Below, piece after piece: positions 8,558 through 16,945 of a stretch of 64,000 bases of DNA; position 1 is the stretch's first letter, and each line of letters starts with the position of its first letter. The notes beneath the pieces were generated by a model that searched no databases, was not told the origin of the DNA, and saw only the letters and a list, made by a program, of their open reading frames with translations. The stretch spans positions 186,001-250,000 of the forward strand of contig NZ_FNZZ01000002.1 of assembly GCF_900109565.1 (NCBI RefSeq), given 5' to 3'. The translations under genes were made by a program, and so were the position numbers. This stretch comes from Sphingomonas palmae (GTDB lineage Bacteria > Pseudomonadota > Alphaproteobacteria > Sphingomonadales > Sphingomonadaceae).

Positions 8558-9403
8558 ATGTTCAAGAACAAGCGCGCCGCGCGTCGCGTGGTGTCATGGG
8601 TGATCGCGCTCCTCGTCGCAGCCGGTTTCGCCGGTGTCGCCGCGGCGATGAGAGTGTCGCCGATGGTCGTCGAGATGTCGTCAACCGGCAGCGGCGCAGT
8701 GGCCCGCATCGAGGTGCAGAACCTCAACCAGGCCAACCTTCCGTTCGAAACGCGCGTCACGCGCATCGATTACGACGACAAGGGCGAGATGGTCGAAACG
8801 CCCGCGGACGGCGACTTCCTCGTCTTTCCGCCACAAGGCATGCTCACACCCGGCGCGCGACAGGTCGTGCGCCTGCAATGGGCCGGCCCCGCCGATCTGG
8901 CGTCGAGCCGCGGTTATTACGTGTCGGTCAACCAATTGCCCGTGCAGCTGACACCCGGTGCGGAGCAGAGCCCCGCGGCGCAGGTTCAGGTGGTCTACCA
9001 CATGAAGGCGTTGGTCGTGGTCGCGCCGCCCGGTGCCAGCCCCAAGGTCGAGGTCGTATCGGCCAAGCCCGTCACCATCCTGCCGCCGCCCCCGCCGGGC
9101 GCACCCGGTGCCAAGCCAGCCGCAGCAGTAGCCGCCGCAGCCCCGGCGACCCCGCCCGTGCCGGGCGTTGAGGTAACCGTGCGCAACACCGGCGCGCGCT
9201 ATGCGATGATGGCGGGGGCAACCTGGACGATCGAGGGCAAGGACACGGCGGGCAAGCCGCTGACCGTTACGCTGACGCAGGATGACCTGAACCGCAGCGT
9301 CGGCGTCGGCTATCTCGCCGCGCTGACCGGTCGCCGCACCTTTCAGGTGCCGACGGGTACCGCATTCGGTCCCGGGCCGATCAAGGTCCGCTTTGGCAAA
9401 TGA
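8558..9403 (+). CDS. Periplasmic pilus chaperone (PapD-like)
   Basis: The 281-residue exported protein has a signal/anchor segment (VVSWVIALLVAAGFAGVAAA). An immunoglobulin-like first domain follows (MRVSPMVVEM, RIEVQNLNQANLPFETRV, LVFPPQGMLTPGARQVVRL), matching the subunit-capping face of PapD-type chaperones. A Pro/Ala-rich stretch (around residues 175-205) precedes the second domain, which is unusual. It would stabilise unfolded pilins by donor-strand complementation and deliver them to the usher. It overlaps the usher start by 4 bases (ATGA), implying translational coupling. Confidence 0.85.
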   Translation: MFKNKRAARRVVSWVIALLVAAGFAGVAAAMRVSPMVVEMSSTGSGAVARIEVQNLNQANLPFETRVTRIDYDDKGEMVETPADGDFLVFPPQGMLTPGARQVVRLQWAGPADLASSRGYYVSVNQLPVQLTPGAEQSPAAQVQVVYHMKALVVVAPPGASPKVEVVSAKPVTILPPPPPGAPGAKPAAAVAAAAPATPPVPGVEVTVRNTGARYAMMAGATWTIEGKDTAGKPLTVTLTQDDLNRSVGVGYLAALTGRRTFQVPTGTAFGPGPIKVRFGK

Positions 9404-12018
9404 AGGCGCGTCATGCCCTCCTGATAGGAGCGGCTGCATCAGCCTTCATGATACCACCGCCCTTCATGGCGGTGAGGGCCGACGCGCAGGTCAGTGTGCC
9501 CCTGCCGGGCGCCCGTCGCCCGGCTACGCCCGCGCCCACGCCCCCGCCCGTCCAGCAGCCGCCGGTCACGGTTCCGCTTCCCGGCCGGACGCCGCCGACC
9601 CCGACCGTGCCCGTCACGCCGGACGGGCGCCCCGATATCAACCCGTACCACCGCGACATCGCACTTACCGTGCCGCTGACCTTTCGCGATCAGACGCTGG
9701 GTGAATTGCCGGTGCAACTGACCGCGGACAGCCGGTTCAGCGTGTCATCGGCGCCCTTCCTCAAGCTGATCGGCAACCTGCTCAATCCGGCCGCTCGGGC
9801 AAAGCTGTCCGCGGTGCTGTCCACGCGCGAATTCTTCAGCGTCGACGATCTTGCGTCCACCGGCGTGTCGATCAACTTCGATCCCGGCGCACTGGCGATC
9901 GTGGTGCTCAAGATCGAGCCGACTGACCGCGCGCTGGAATCGCTCTTCGCGGCACCCCGTCGTGACAGCGAGACCGCCGATGTCGAGCCGGCGTTCTTCT
10001 CCGCCTACGTGAACGTCAGCGCGAGTGCGAGCAAGCTGTGGGGCTATGACGATCGCTTCACCAAACCCAATTTCTACCTGAACGGCGCGTCGCGCATCGG
10101 CCCGGTCGTGATCGAGGGCAACGCCCAATTCGCCGACAGCGGGCTCGCGTTCGGCAACGGGGGGTACCGGTTCGACCGCAACTTCGTTCGCGCGGTGTAC
10201 GATCAGCCCGAGGCGTTTCGGCGCTTCTATCTCGGCGATCTGACGCCGGAAACGCGCGGGCAGCAAACCTACGTGCAGATGGGCGGCGTCGGCGTCACCC
10301 GCTCACGTCGCCGCTTTGACCCGTTCCGCTCGGCGATCCTGCAGGGCAATCGCCAGCTGGTGCTGCAGCGAGCGTCCACGGTCGACGTGATCCGCAACGG
10401 ATCGCTGTTGAAGCAATTCCGGCTCGACCCCGGCTCGTACGACCTCAGTTCGCTTCCGCTCCTGACCGGCAGCAACAACGTCCAGGTCCAGGTGCACGAC
10501 GATGCGGGCGTGGTGCAGAACATCGCGTACAATTCGTACCTCGACCCGATCGACCTGCAGCCGGGCGATTACGAATATGGCGCTTATTTCGGAAAGACAT
10601 CGGACCGGTTCGGTCGCACACCGGTCTATTCGGGCGATCTCGCCTTCACCGGCTATTATCGCAAGGCCTTTGTCGATCGTCCGGCGCTGGGATTCGGGTT
10701 GCAGGCCAGCAGCCGCGTCCAGAACGTCATCGGGCAGACGCAATTCATCCTTCCGAACAGCAGTCGCCTGCAATTCGATCTGGGCCTCAGCCGCGTGAAA
10801 GGATCGGGGTTCGGCTACTCGTTCGGCACTTCCTACGAATTGCTGATCGACCGATCGGGCAACATCGATTCGCTGACGTTCAGCGGCGACTATCTGTCGC
10901 GGCGCTACGGCGGGCTCGGGTACACGCTTCCCGACAACAGCAGCGCGTGGAGCGTCTCGGCGCAGTACGACCGCCAGCTCATCACCAACCTGTCGCTGCT
11001 GATCGGCGCCAGTTACGTCCACAACCGCCGCGACATCGGAGACAATTACCGTATCGACGCCAACACCGCCTACCGGTTCTCCCCCAAGTGGAGCGTGCGT
11101 GGCGGCGTGAACTACACCAAGTACAGCGGAATCCTGCAAAGCAGCGGCCTGGGCTTCGCCTTGTCGCTCGTCTATCAGCCGAGCTACCGCGACCGGGTCG
11201 AGGTTCAGCACGATAACAGCATCAACACGACGTCGGCGTCGTACATCCATTCGCCGTCGGGGTTAATCGACAGTGTGGGCTACGGCGCGGTGCTCGGGCG
11301 CAGCCTCGGCTCGTCCAACGCGCAGGCGTTCGCCAACTACACCGGCAACCGTTTCGACGCTTCGATCAGCCACGCGAGCTTCGGAACCGATTTCAGCCAC
11401 CTCACGCAGGCGCAGGCGACTACGATCCAACTTGGAACATCGCTCGCATTCGCCGGTGGGCATTTCGGCGTCGGTCGCCAGGTCACCGACAGCTTCGCGA
11501 TCCTCTACCCGCACGAAACGTTGAAGGGGCATCAGATCGTCGCAGGCCAGTCTCTCGCCGAGAACGATTACCTCAGCAAGAGCGGGCTCCTGGGCGGCGC
11601 CGTGAACGGTTACCTCACGTCCTACAATCTGCAGTCGGTGCAATACGACATCAAGAACCCGCCGCCGGGCTATGATGTCGGCGCGGGCGTGGTCCGCATC
11701 CGCCCCCCCTATCGCAGCGGCTACGCCCTGAAGATCGGCACGGACGCGTTCGTCAGCGCAACGGGAACGCTGGAGACCGCCGCGGGCAAGCCGGTGATGC
11801 TGGCCGGCGGAACCATCAAGGCACTCGACGGCAAATCCGCGCCGACCACGCCGTTCTTCACCAACTCGATCGGACGTTTCGCGGTGCAGAACCTGCGTCC
11901 CGGCGCCCGTTACCGCGTGGAGCTGTTCTCCGACGGTTCCGCCTTCGAAATTTCGGTGCCCAAGACAACGACCGGTCTGGTCGATCTGAAAATCGTTCGC
12001 CTTCCCGCCGCGCCATGA
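9400..12018 (+). CDS. Outer-membrane fimbrial usher
   Basis: The 872-residue protein has a signal peptide, then about 60 residues very rich in Pro (VPLPGARRPATPAPTPPP). A usher N-terminal domain and a long beta-barrel follow (RFYLGDLTPETRGQQTYVQM, VDVIRNGSLLKQFRLDPGSYDL, DDAGVVQNIAYNSYL). A C-terminal carboxypeptidase-regulatory-like beta domain ends the protein (NSIGRFAVQNLRPGARYRVEL). It would form the export channel for chaperone-subunit complexes. Start and stop each overlap a neighbour by 4 bases. The proline-rich insertion before the N-terminal domain is atypical. Confidence 0.88.
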   Translation: MKARHALLIGAAASAFMIPPPFMAVRADAQVSVPLPGARRPATPAPTPPPVQQPPVTVPLPGRTPPTPTVPVTPDGRPDINPYHRDIALTVPLTFRDQTLGELPVQLTADSRFSVSSAPFLKLIGNLLNPAARAKLSAVLSTREFFSVDDLASTGVSINFDPGALAIVVLKIEPTDRALESLFAAPRRDSETADVEPAFFSAYVNVSASASKLWGYDDRFTKPNFYLNGASRIGPVVIEGNAQFADSGLAFGNGGYRFDRNFVRAVYDQPEAFRRFYLGDLTPETRGQQTYVQMGGVGVTRSRRRFDPFRSAILQGNRQLVLQRASTVDVIRNGSLLKQFRLDPGSYDLSSLPLLTGSNNVQVQVHDDAGVVQNIAYNSYLDPIDLQPGDYEYGAYFGKTSDRFGRTPVYSGDLAFTGYYRKAFVDRPALGFGLQASSRVQNVIGQTQFILPNSSRLQFDLGLSRVKGSGFGYSFGTSYELLIDRSGNIDSLTFSGDYLSRRYGGLGYTLPDNSSAWSVSAQYDRQLITNLSLLIGASYVHNRRDIGDNYRIDANTAYRFSPKWSVRGGVNYTKYSGILQSSGLGFALSLVYQPSYRDRVEVQHDNSINTTSASYIHSPSGLIDSVGYGAVLGRSLGSSNAQAFANYTGNRFDASISHASFGTDFSHLTQAQATTIQLGTSLAFAGGHFGVGRQVTDSFAILYPHETLKGHQIVAGQSLAENDYLSKSGLLGGAVNGYLTSYNLQSVQYDIKNPPPGYDVGAGVVRIRPPYRSGYALKIGTDAFVSATGTLETAAGKPVMLAGGTIKALDGKSAPTTPFFTNSIGRFAVQNLRPGARYRVELFSDGSAFEISVPKTTTGLVDLKIVRLPAAP

Positions 12019-12956
12019 GGAATACGCCTATGTCCGCCGTCAAAGCTGGTTTGCTCGCGCTGCTCAGCACGCTGTCTGCGGCTGCGGCCACGGCGCAGGT
12101 CAATCCGGCGCACGGCGCGGGGCAGGTTCCGCAATGCCAGCTTCACATCAACGTTCCCGCAGGCAGCTGGATTGTTGACGGCTTCGACCCTTTCGCAGGC
12201 ACCGATCCGGGTGCAAGCTTCGATGTCCTGTTCGTCAACACAGGCGACCGCGAGTGCCGGTTCTTTCCGCTGTTCCAGCTCGATCAGGCACCATTCGGCA
12301 TCCAGGCCGAGTCCGGACCGCGGGTACCGTACACGCTGTACGACGATCTCTCGAATTACGATGCGACCCCGCTCGGCGGACGGACGCTTCGCCGTGCCGT
12401 TGCGCAACCGGTGATCATCGCGCCGCACGGTCAGCAGGCCGGGCGTTACACCTTCCATACCCAGGCCAGCAGCCTGCCCGGCGACGGGTTCTTCACGCAG
12501 CGCCTGATCCTGGAGGCGGAGGACGTCAACGGAACGCCGATCATAGACCGTCAGATCCTGCTCGGAGTGCGCGTGCTGCCGAGTGCGGTGATGACGCTTG
12601 CGGGCGCATTCACACGGGTGAACGGACAGGCGGACGTCGATCTGGGCACGTTGCAGACCGGCATCGCGCCGGTGCCGTTGCAGCTTCAGGTGCGTAGTAC
12701 GCGCGCCTACCAGCTGAGTGCGGAGTCACTGAACGGCGGCAGGCTGCGGCTCGGCACGACGGGATGGTATGTTCCGTACGATCTGATCGTGAACGGGCAG
12801 CAGAAACCCGCATCGGGCGGCCGTGTTTATGAATCCGCACGCACTACGGGTAACCATCAGGAGGTCTTGCCGCTCGGATTTCGCATCGGCTCCGTCGAAC
12901 AGCATCGCGCGGGCATCTATTCCGACCTCCTGACGCTTACGGTGGCGGTTCAATAA
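12015..12956 (+). CDS. Probable tip subunit or adhesin of the pilus
   Basis: The 313-residue exported protein starts at 12015, overlapping the usher stop by 4 bases; ATG at 12030 is an alternative that keeps the signal peptide. Two-domain architecture is suggested: an N-terminal beta-rich part with cysteines at PQCQLHI and RECRFF, then a pilin-like part ending HRAGIYSDLLTLTVAVQ, the same terminal strand as the pilins. Position last after the usher and larger size fit a tip adhesin. The ligand is unknown. Confidence 0.68.
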   Translation: MRNTPMSAVKAGLLALLSTLSAAAATAQVNPAHGAGQVPQCQLHINVPAGSWIVDGFDPFAGTDPGASFDVLFVNTGDRECRFFPLFQLDQAPFGIQAESGPRVPYTLYDDLSNYDATPLGGRTLRRAVAQPVIIAPHGQQAGRYTFHTQASSLPGDGFFTQRLILEAEDVNGTPIIDRQILLGVRVLPSAVMTLAGAFTRVNGQADVDLGTLQTGIAPVPLQLQVRSTRAYQLSAESLNGGRLRLGTTGWYVPYDLIVNGQQKPASGGRVYESARTTGNHQEVLPLGFRIGSVEQHRAGIYSDLLTLTVAVQ

Positions 12957-13355
12957 ACAGGGTGTCAGCTTGTCGGGCTCTTCGGATTAGGGCTGTTGCT
13001 GATCGATCATGTCCGGAAAGCGAAGAGTAGAAGCTGCCGACATCACAGCGTCCGCAATCAATTGCTCAAGCCAAACGATGATGAAACGAACGTTCAGCCG
13101 CCGTCAAAGCATTCAGACTCTGAGTGCCAGTGTGAACAATCAGTTCTGGCGGAGCCTGCCGCAAGCCGGTCCAGCTAAGACCCGCGTAAGTTCCCAAGCC
13201 AACAGCCGTTAGCTCAGGTGCTACTGCTTCGTTATGCAAGCACTTACAAAGGATGGTACCGCTTAAGGGCCTCAGACCTGTGACCCGATGCATCAAGAGC
13301 GCAGTGCTGTCCCGAAAGCAGGTTCATAGCGCCGACCCCACCCACCGGGAGGCAG
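12957..13355. other. 399-base gap with no supported gene
   Basis: Composition here is more balanced than in the flanking core genes. No tRNA, terminator, transposase remnant or gene with a ribosome-binding site is convincing. A 67-codon frame at 13009-13212 lacks recognisable features. This is the right junction of the pilus block, and an attachment site could be hidden here, but no direct repeat with the left edge was found by eye. Confidence 0.5.
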
Positions 13356-14381
13356 CTACGGCAGCAGCAGCGACGCGTCCCCGTAGGAATAGAAACGGTA
13401 GTCGTTCGCGATCGCGTGCGCGTAGGCGGTCTGCATCCGCTCCAGCCCCATCAGCGCCGAGACCAGCATGAACAGCGTCGAGCGCGGCAGGTGGAAGTTG
13501 GTCATCAGCCCGTCGATGCCGCGAAAGCGGTAGCCGGGCGTGATGAAGATCGACGTGTCGCCCTCGAAGGCCTGGATCGTGCCGTCTTCGTGCGCCGCGC
13601 TCTCGATCAGGCGGAGCGACGTGGTGCCGACCGCGATCACGCGTCCGCCGCGCGCGCGTACCGCGTTCAGCCGGTCTGCCGTCGCGGCGTCGATCCGGCC
13701 CCATTCGGCGTGCATGCGGTGGTCGTCGGTATCTTCCGCCTTGACCGGCAGGAACGTGCCCGCGCCGACGTGGAGTGTCAGCGTCGCGTGCTCGACCCCC
13801 GCTGCGGCCAGCGCTGCGAGCAGATCAGGGGTGAAGTGCAGCGCCGCGGTGGGGGCGGCGACCGCGCCCGCCTCGCGCGCGAACATCGTCTGGTAGTCGT
13901 CCTGATCGCGCGCGTCGGTGGCGCGCTTGCCCGCAATATACGGCGGCAGCGGCATCTGCCCGGCACGCTCGAGCAGCAGTTCGACCGGCTCATCGCCGTG
14001 GAAATCGAGCGCCCAGCTGCCGTCCTCGCCGCGTGCATTGGCGGTGGCTGCGACGCCGTGGCCGAAGTCGATCGCGTCGCCGTCGCGCAGCCGCTTCGCA
14101 TTGCGCACGAACGCGCGCCAGCGCCGCGGTCCCTCGCGCTTGTGGAGCGTCGCGCCGATCCGCGCCTGACCGCGCATGCCCTCCAGCTGCGCCGGGATCA
14201 CGCGCGTGTCGTTGAAGACGAGCAGGTCGCCCGCGCGGAGTTGATCGGGCAGATCGGAGACGACGCGGTCGTGCAGCCCCGCGCCGTCGACCACCAGCAT
14301 CCGCGCGGTATCGCGCGGCGCGGCCGGGCGCAGCGCGATGCGCTCGTTCGGCAGATCGAAATCGAACAGGTCGACGTTCAC
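13356..14381 (-). CDS. queA: S-adenosylmethionine:tRNA ribosyltransferase-isomerase
   Basis: The 341-residue protein matches QueA in length and sequence: start [68 protein letters not shown] and [20 protein letters not shown]. It builds epoxyqueuosine from 7-aminomethyl-deazaguanine at the tRNA wobble position using SAM. It sits just downstream of the cyclophilin gene on the same strand (29-base gap), probably in one transcript with coaD. Confidence 0.96.
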   Translation of the reverse strand: MNVDLFDFDLPNERIALRPAAPRDTARMLVVDGAGLHDRVVSDLPDQLRAGDLLVFNDTRVIPAQLEGMRGQARIGATLHKREGPRRWRAFVRNAKRLRDGDAIDFGHGVAATANARGEDGSWALDFHGDEPVELLLERAGQMPLPPYIAGKRATDARDQDDYQTMFAREAGAVAAPTAALHFTPDLLAALAAAGVEHATLTLHVGAGTFLPVKAEDTDDHRMHAEWGRIDAATADRLNAVRARGGRVIAVGTTSLRLIESAAHEDGTIQAFEGDTSIFITPGYRFRGIDGLMTNFHLPRSTLFMLVSALMGLERMQTAYAHAIANDYRFYSYGDASLLLP

Positions 14382-14410
14382 GCGCCTACCCTTCCCTCAG
14401 CTCAGCGCGA

Positions 14411-15109
14411 TCAGCGGCGCGGGCTGCGCTTCTTTGCCGGGGCGGGCGTCGGCGCGGGTGCGGGCTTCGCCCCCGGCAGCGTCACGTCGCCGAGCGCGGC
14501 GGGGATCACTGCTTGCGCGGGCGCGGGCTGGTACGCGGGCGGGTTGTCGCTGGCGATATAGGCGTGGAGGATGCGCGACGGGTTCGCCGGCGGCTCGCCG
14601 CGCTCGATCGCGTCGACGTAGTTCATGCCGGTCATCACGCGACCGAACACGGTGTATTTCTTGTCGAGCTGCAAACGCGGCTGAAACACGATGTAGAACT
14701 GGCTGTTCGCGCTGTCTTCCTTCTCCGCGCGCGCCGCCGCCACCGCGCCGCGCACGTGCGGCAGGTAGTTGAACTCGGCCGCCACGTCGGGCAACTGCGA
14801 CCCGCCGGTGCCGTCGCCCTTGGGGTCACCGCCCTGCGCCATGAAGCCGTCGATCACGCGGTGAAACGTCAGCCCGTCGTAGAAATGCTGCCGCGTCAGC
14901 GTCTTGATCCGCTCCACCATCTTGGGCGCGACATCGGGCCGCAGCAGGATCGCGACGCGACCGCCGGTCGACAGGTCGAGCAGCCAGACGTTCTGGAGAT
15001 CGGTGGTCGGCAGCGGCTGCGCGGGCGAAGCGGCTTGCGGCGCCTGCGCGAGGGCGGGCAGCGCCAGGAACGACAGGATCAGCGACAGGAAAGCGGCGAG
15101 AAAGCGCAT
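14411..15109 (-). CDS. Exported peptidyl-prolyl cis-trans isomerase (cyclophilin type)
   Basis: The 232-residue protein has a signal peptide (MRFLAAFLSLILSFLALPALA), which selects the start at 15109; a GTG at 15145 would add 12 residues before it. The cyclophilin core is clear: YDGLTFHRVIDGFMAQGGDP, GTGGSQLPDVAAEF, NSQFYIVFQPRLQLDKKYTVFGRV. The C-terminus is a Pro/Ala/Lys tail. It would speed X-Pro isomerisation during folding of periplasmic or outer-membrane proteins. Confidence 0.92.
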   Translation of the reverse strand: MRFLAAFLSLILSFLALPALAQAPQAASPAQPLPTTDLQNVWLLDLSTGGRVAILLRPDVAPKMVERIKTLTRQHFYDGLTFHRVIDGFMAQGGDPKGDGTGGSQLPDVAAEFNYLPHVRGAVAAARAEKEDSANSQFYIVFQPRLQLDKKYTVFGRVMTGMNYVDAIERGEPPANPSRILHAYIASDNPPAYQPAPAQAVIPAALGDVTLPGAKPAPAPTPAPAKKRSPRR

Positions 15110-15214
15110 CGGGCCTACACGGGTGATGACAGGGACGGCGCTCACCTAAAGCAATTCGCAGCTTGCGCCAAACTGAATGGCGCGTGGGACTCGCCAAACC
15201 GAATGGCGCGGGCC

Positions 15215-15739
15215 TCAGCTGCCACGACGCCCGACCACCTCGACGCGCGCGACCACTTCCTCGCAGATCGCGGGCGTCACGAACTTGCGGATGTCGCCGC
15301 CGAAGATCGCGATCTCCTTGACCAGCTTCGACGCGATCGGCTGCAACGCGACATCGGCCATGAGGAAGACCGTCTCGATCCGGTCGTTCAGCTTCTGGTT
15401 CATGCCGGCCATCTGGTACTCGTACTCGAAATCGGCGACCGCGCGCAGGCCGCGCACGATCACGCTGGCGCGCTCACGCTCGGCGAAGTTCATCAGCAGC
15501 GAATCGAATTGCACGACGCGCACGTCGCCGGAGATGGCGGCAACCTCGCGCTCGACCATCGCCATCCGCTCCTCGACCGAGAACATCGGCGACTTGGACG
15601 GATTGGTGGTCACACCGATCACCAGCCGGTCGACCAGCTTCGCGCCGCGCCGGATAATGTCCATGTGACCGAGCGTCACGGGGTCGAAGGTGCCGGGATA
15701 GACGCCGATGCGGGGAAGGCGTTCGCTCGTGTCGGCCAT
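15215..15739 (-). CDS. coaD: Pantetheine-phosphate adenylyltransferase
   Basis: The 174-residue protein has the CoaD nucleotidyltransferase signature: GVYPGTFDPVTLGHMDIIRR (substrate Thr and the xxGH motif), IVRGLRAVADFEYEYQMAGM, and TVFLMADVALQPIASKLVKE in place of the ISSTxxKE-type motif. It converts 4'-phosphopantetheine and ATP to dephospho-CoA. It starts 2 bases from the ispA stop and probably belongs to one operon running xseB-ispA-coaD-cyclophilin-queA. Confidence 0.96.
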   Translation of the reverse strand: MADTSERLPRIGVYPGTFDPVTLGHMDIIRRGAKLVDRLVIGVTTNPSKSPMFSVEERMAMVEREVAAISGDVRVVQFDSLLMNFAERERASVIVRGLRAVADFEYEYQMAGMNQKLNDRIETVFLMADVALQPIASKLVKEIAIFGGDIRKFVTPAICEEVVARVEVVGRRGS

Positions 15740-15741
15740 GC

Positions 15742-16656
15742 TCAGCGATCCCGCTCGACGACGAAGCGGGCGATCTGGCGCAGCAGGTCGGCCTCGGCGC
15801 CATAGTGGCGCAGGTGATCGAGCGCTTGGTCGACCAGCATCCGCGACTGTTCGCGCGCGCGGGGGACGCCTAGCAGCGAGACGAAGGTCTCCTTGCCCGC
15901 CGCCTCGTCCTTGCGCAGTTTCTTGCCCGCCAGTTCCTCGTCACCCTCGACGTCCATCAGATCGTCGACGATCTGGAACGCGAGGCCGAGGTCGTGGGCG
16001 TAGCCGCGCAAAGGCGTGCGCTGTTCCGGGGACACGCGGCCAAGGATCGCGCCCGCTTCCACCGCGGCGCAGATCAGCGCGCCGGTCTTCAGCTGCTGCA
16101 ACCGCGTGACCGTACCGAGGTCGAACGTCTCGCCTTCCGCGACCAGATCCATCATCTGCCCGCCCGCCATGCCCGCAGGCCCGGACGCGCGCGCCAGATC
16201 GGCGATCAGTTCGGCGCGCACGCCCGCGTCGGGGTGCGTTGCCGGGTCAGCCAGCACCTCGAACGCGAGCGCGTGGAGGCAGTCGCCTGCCAGAATCGCG
16301 GTCGCCTCGTCGTACGCCTTGTGAACGGTCGCCTTGCCGTGGCGCAGGTCGTCGTCGTCCATCGCGGGCAGATCGTCGTGAACGAGCGAATAGACGTGGA
16401 TCGCCTCCAGCGCGGTCGCCGCACGTCCCGCCTGATCGGGGTCGACATCGAACAGCCGCGCGGTTGCGAACACGAGCAGCGGGCGCAGCCGCTTGCCCCC
16501 GCCGATCGCGGCGTGGCGCATCGCCTGATACAGCCGGGCGCGCGCATCATCGGGGACGGCGAGAAGCGCGTCGAAGCGGCGATCGATCTCCGCCTGCACC
16601 TCGACCAGCGCGTCGGCGAGGCTGGGCGTAGCCGGCTGAACGGGCGCGGAGCTCAT
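15742..16656 (-). CDS. ispA: Polyprenyl (farnesyl) diphosphate synthase
   Basis: The 304-residue trans-prenyltransferase has the first Asp-rich motif DDLPAMDDDD (residues 94-103) and the second at FQIVDDLMDVEGD, plus GGGKRLRPLLV for diphosphate binding. It would condense isopentenyl with allylic diphosphates to farnesyl diphosphate for quinones, hopanoids or carotenoids. Product length cannot be fixed from sequence alone, but adjacency to xseB is typical of ispA. Its ATG at 16656 overlaps the xseB stop by 4 bases. Confidence 0.93.
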   Translation of the reverse strand: MSSAPVQPATPSLADALVEVQAEIDRRFDALLAVPDDARARLYQAMRHAAIGGGKRLRPLLVFATARLFDVDPDQAGRAATALEAIHVYSLVHDDLPAMDDDDLRHGKATVHKAYDEATAILAGDCLHALAFEVLADPATHPDAGVRAELIADLARASGPAGMAGGQMMDLVAEGETFDLGTVTRLQQLKTGALICAAVEAGAILGRVSPEQRTPLRGYAHDLGLAFQIVDDLMDVEGDEELAGKKLRKDEAAGKETFVSLLGVPRAREQSRMLVDQALDHLRHYGAEADLLRQIARFVVERDR

Positions 16657-16892
16657 CCGGCGTTGAAGGCTTGCACGCCCGCGGGCCTGCCGTCGGCTCC
16701 GACGCGGATCGCCTCGATCCTGGCCTGCGCCGCGTCGAGCCGGTCGGCGCAGCGCTGCCGCAGCACGCTGCCGCGCTCGTACAGCCGGATCGCATCCTCC
16801 AGCGGGGTGTCGCCTGATTCCAGCTTGCCGACGATGCCTTCCAGCTCGCGCATCGCTTCCTCGAACGACAGGTTCTCGATCGCCTGATCCAT
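16653..16892 (-). CDS. xseB: Exodeoxyribonuclease VII small subunit
   Basis: The 79-residue protein is the standard XseB size and shows the family core (SFEEAMRELEGIVGKLESGD, TPLEDAIRLYERG). It assembles in several copies with the XseA catalytic subunit to form ExoVII, which degrades single-stranded DNA. XseA is encoded far away at 48049-49491 in this window. The stop overlaps the ispA start (ATGA), so the two are probably cotranslated. Confidence 0.95.
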   Translation of the reverse strand: MDQAIENLSFEEAMRELEGIVGKLESGDTPLEDAIRLYERGSVLRQRCADRLDAAQARIEAIRVGADGRPAGVQAFNAG

Positions 16893-16945
16893 GTGCGCGG
16901 CTATGCGGCAGCGCGGCAGTTCGGGTCAAGGATCGACGGAAGCGC

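Noticed and set aside
13009..13212. 67-codon plus-strand frame in the gap before queA
   Set aside because: It has no ribosome-binding site, no recognised family and unremarkable composition; kept only as part of the gap description.
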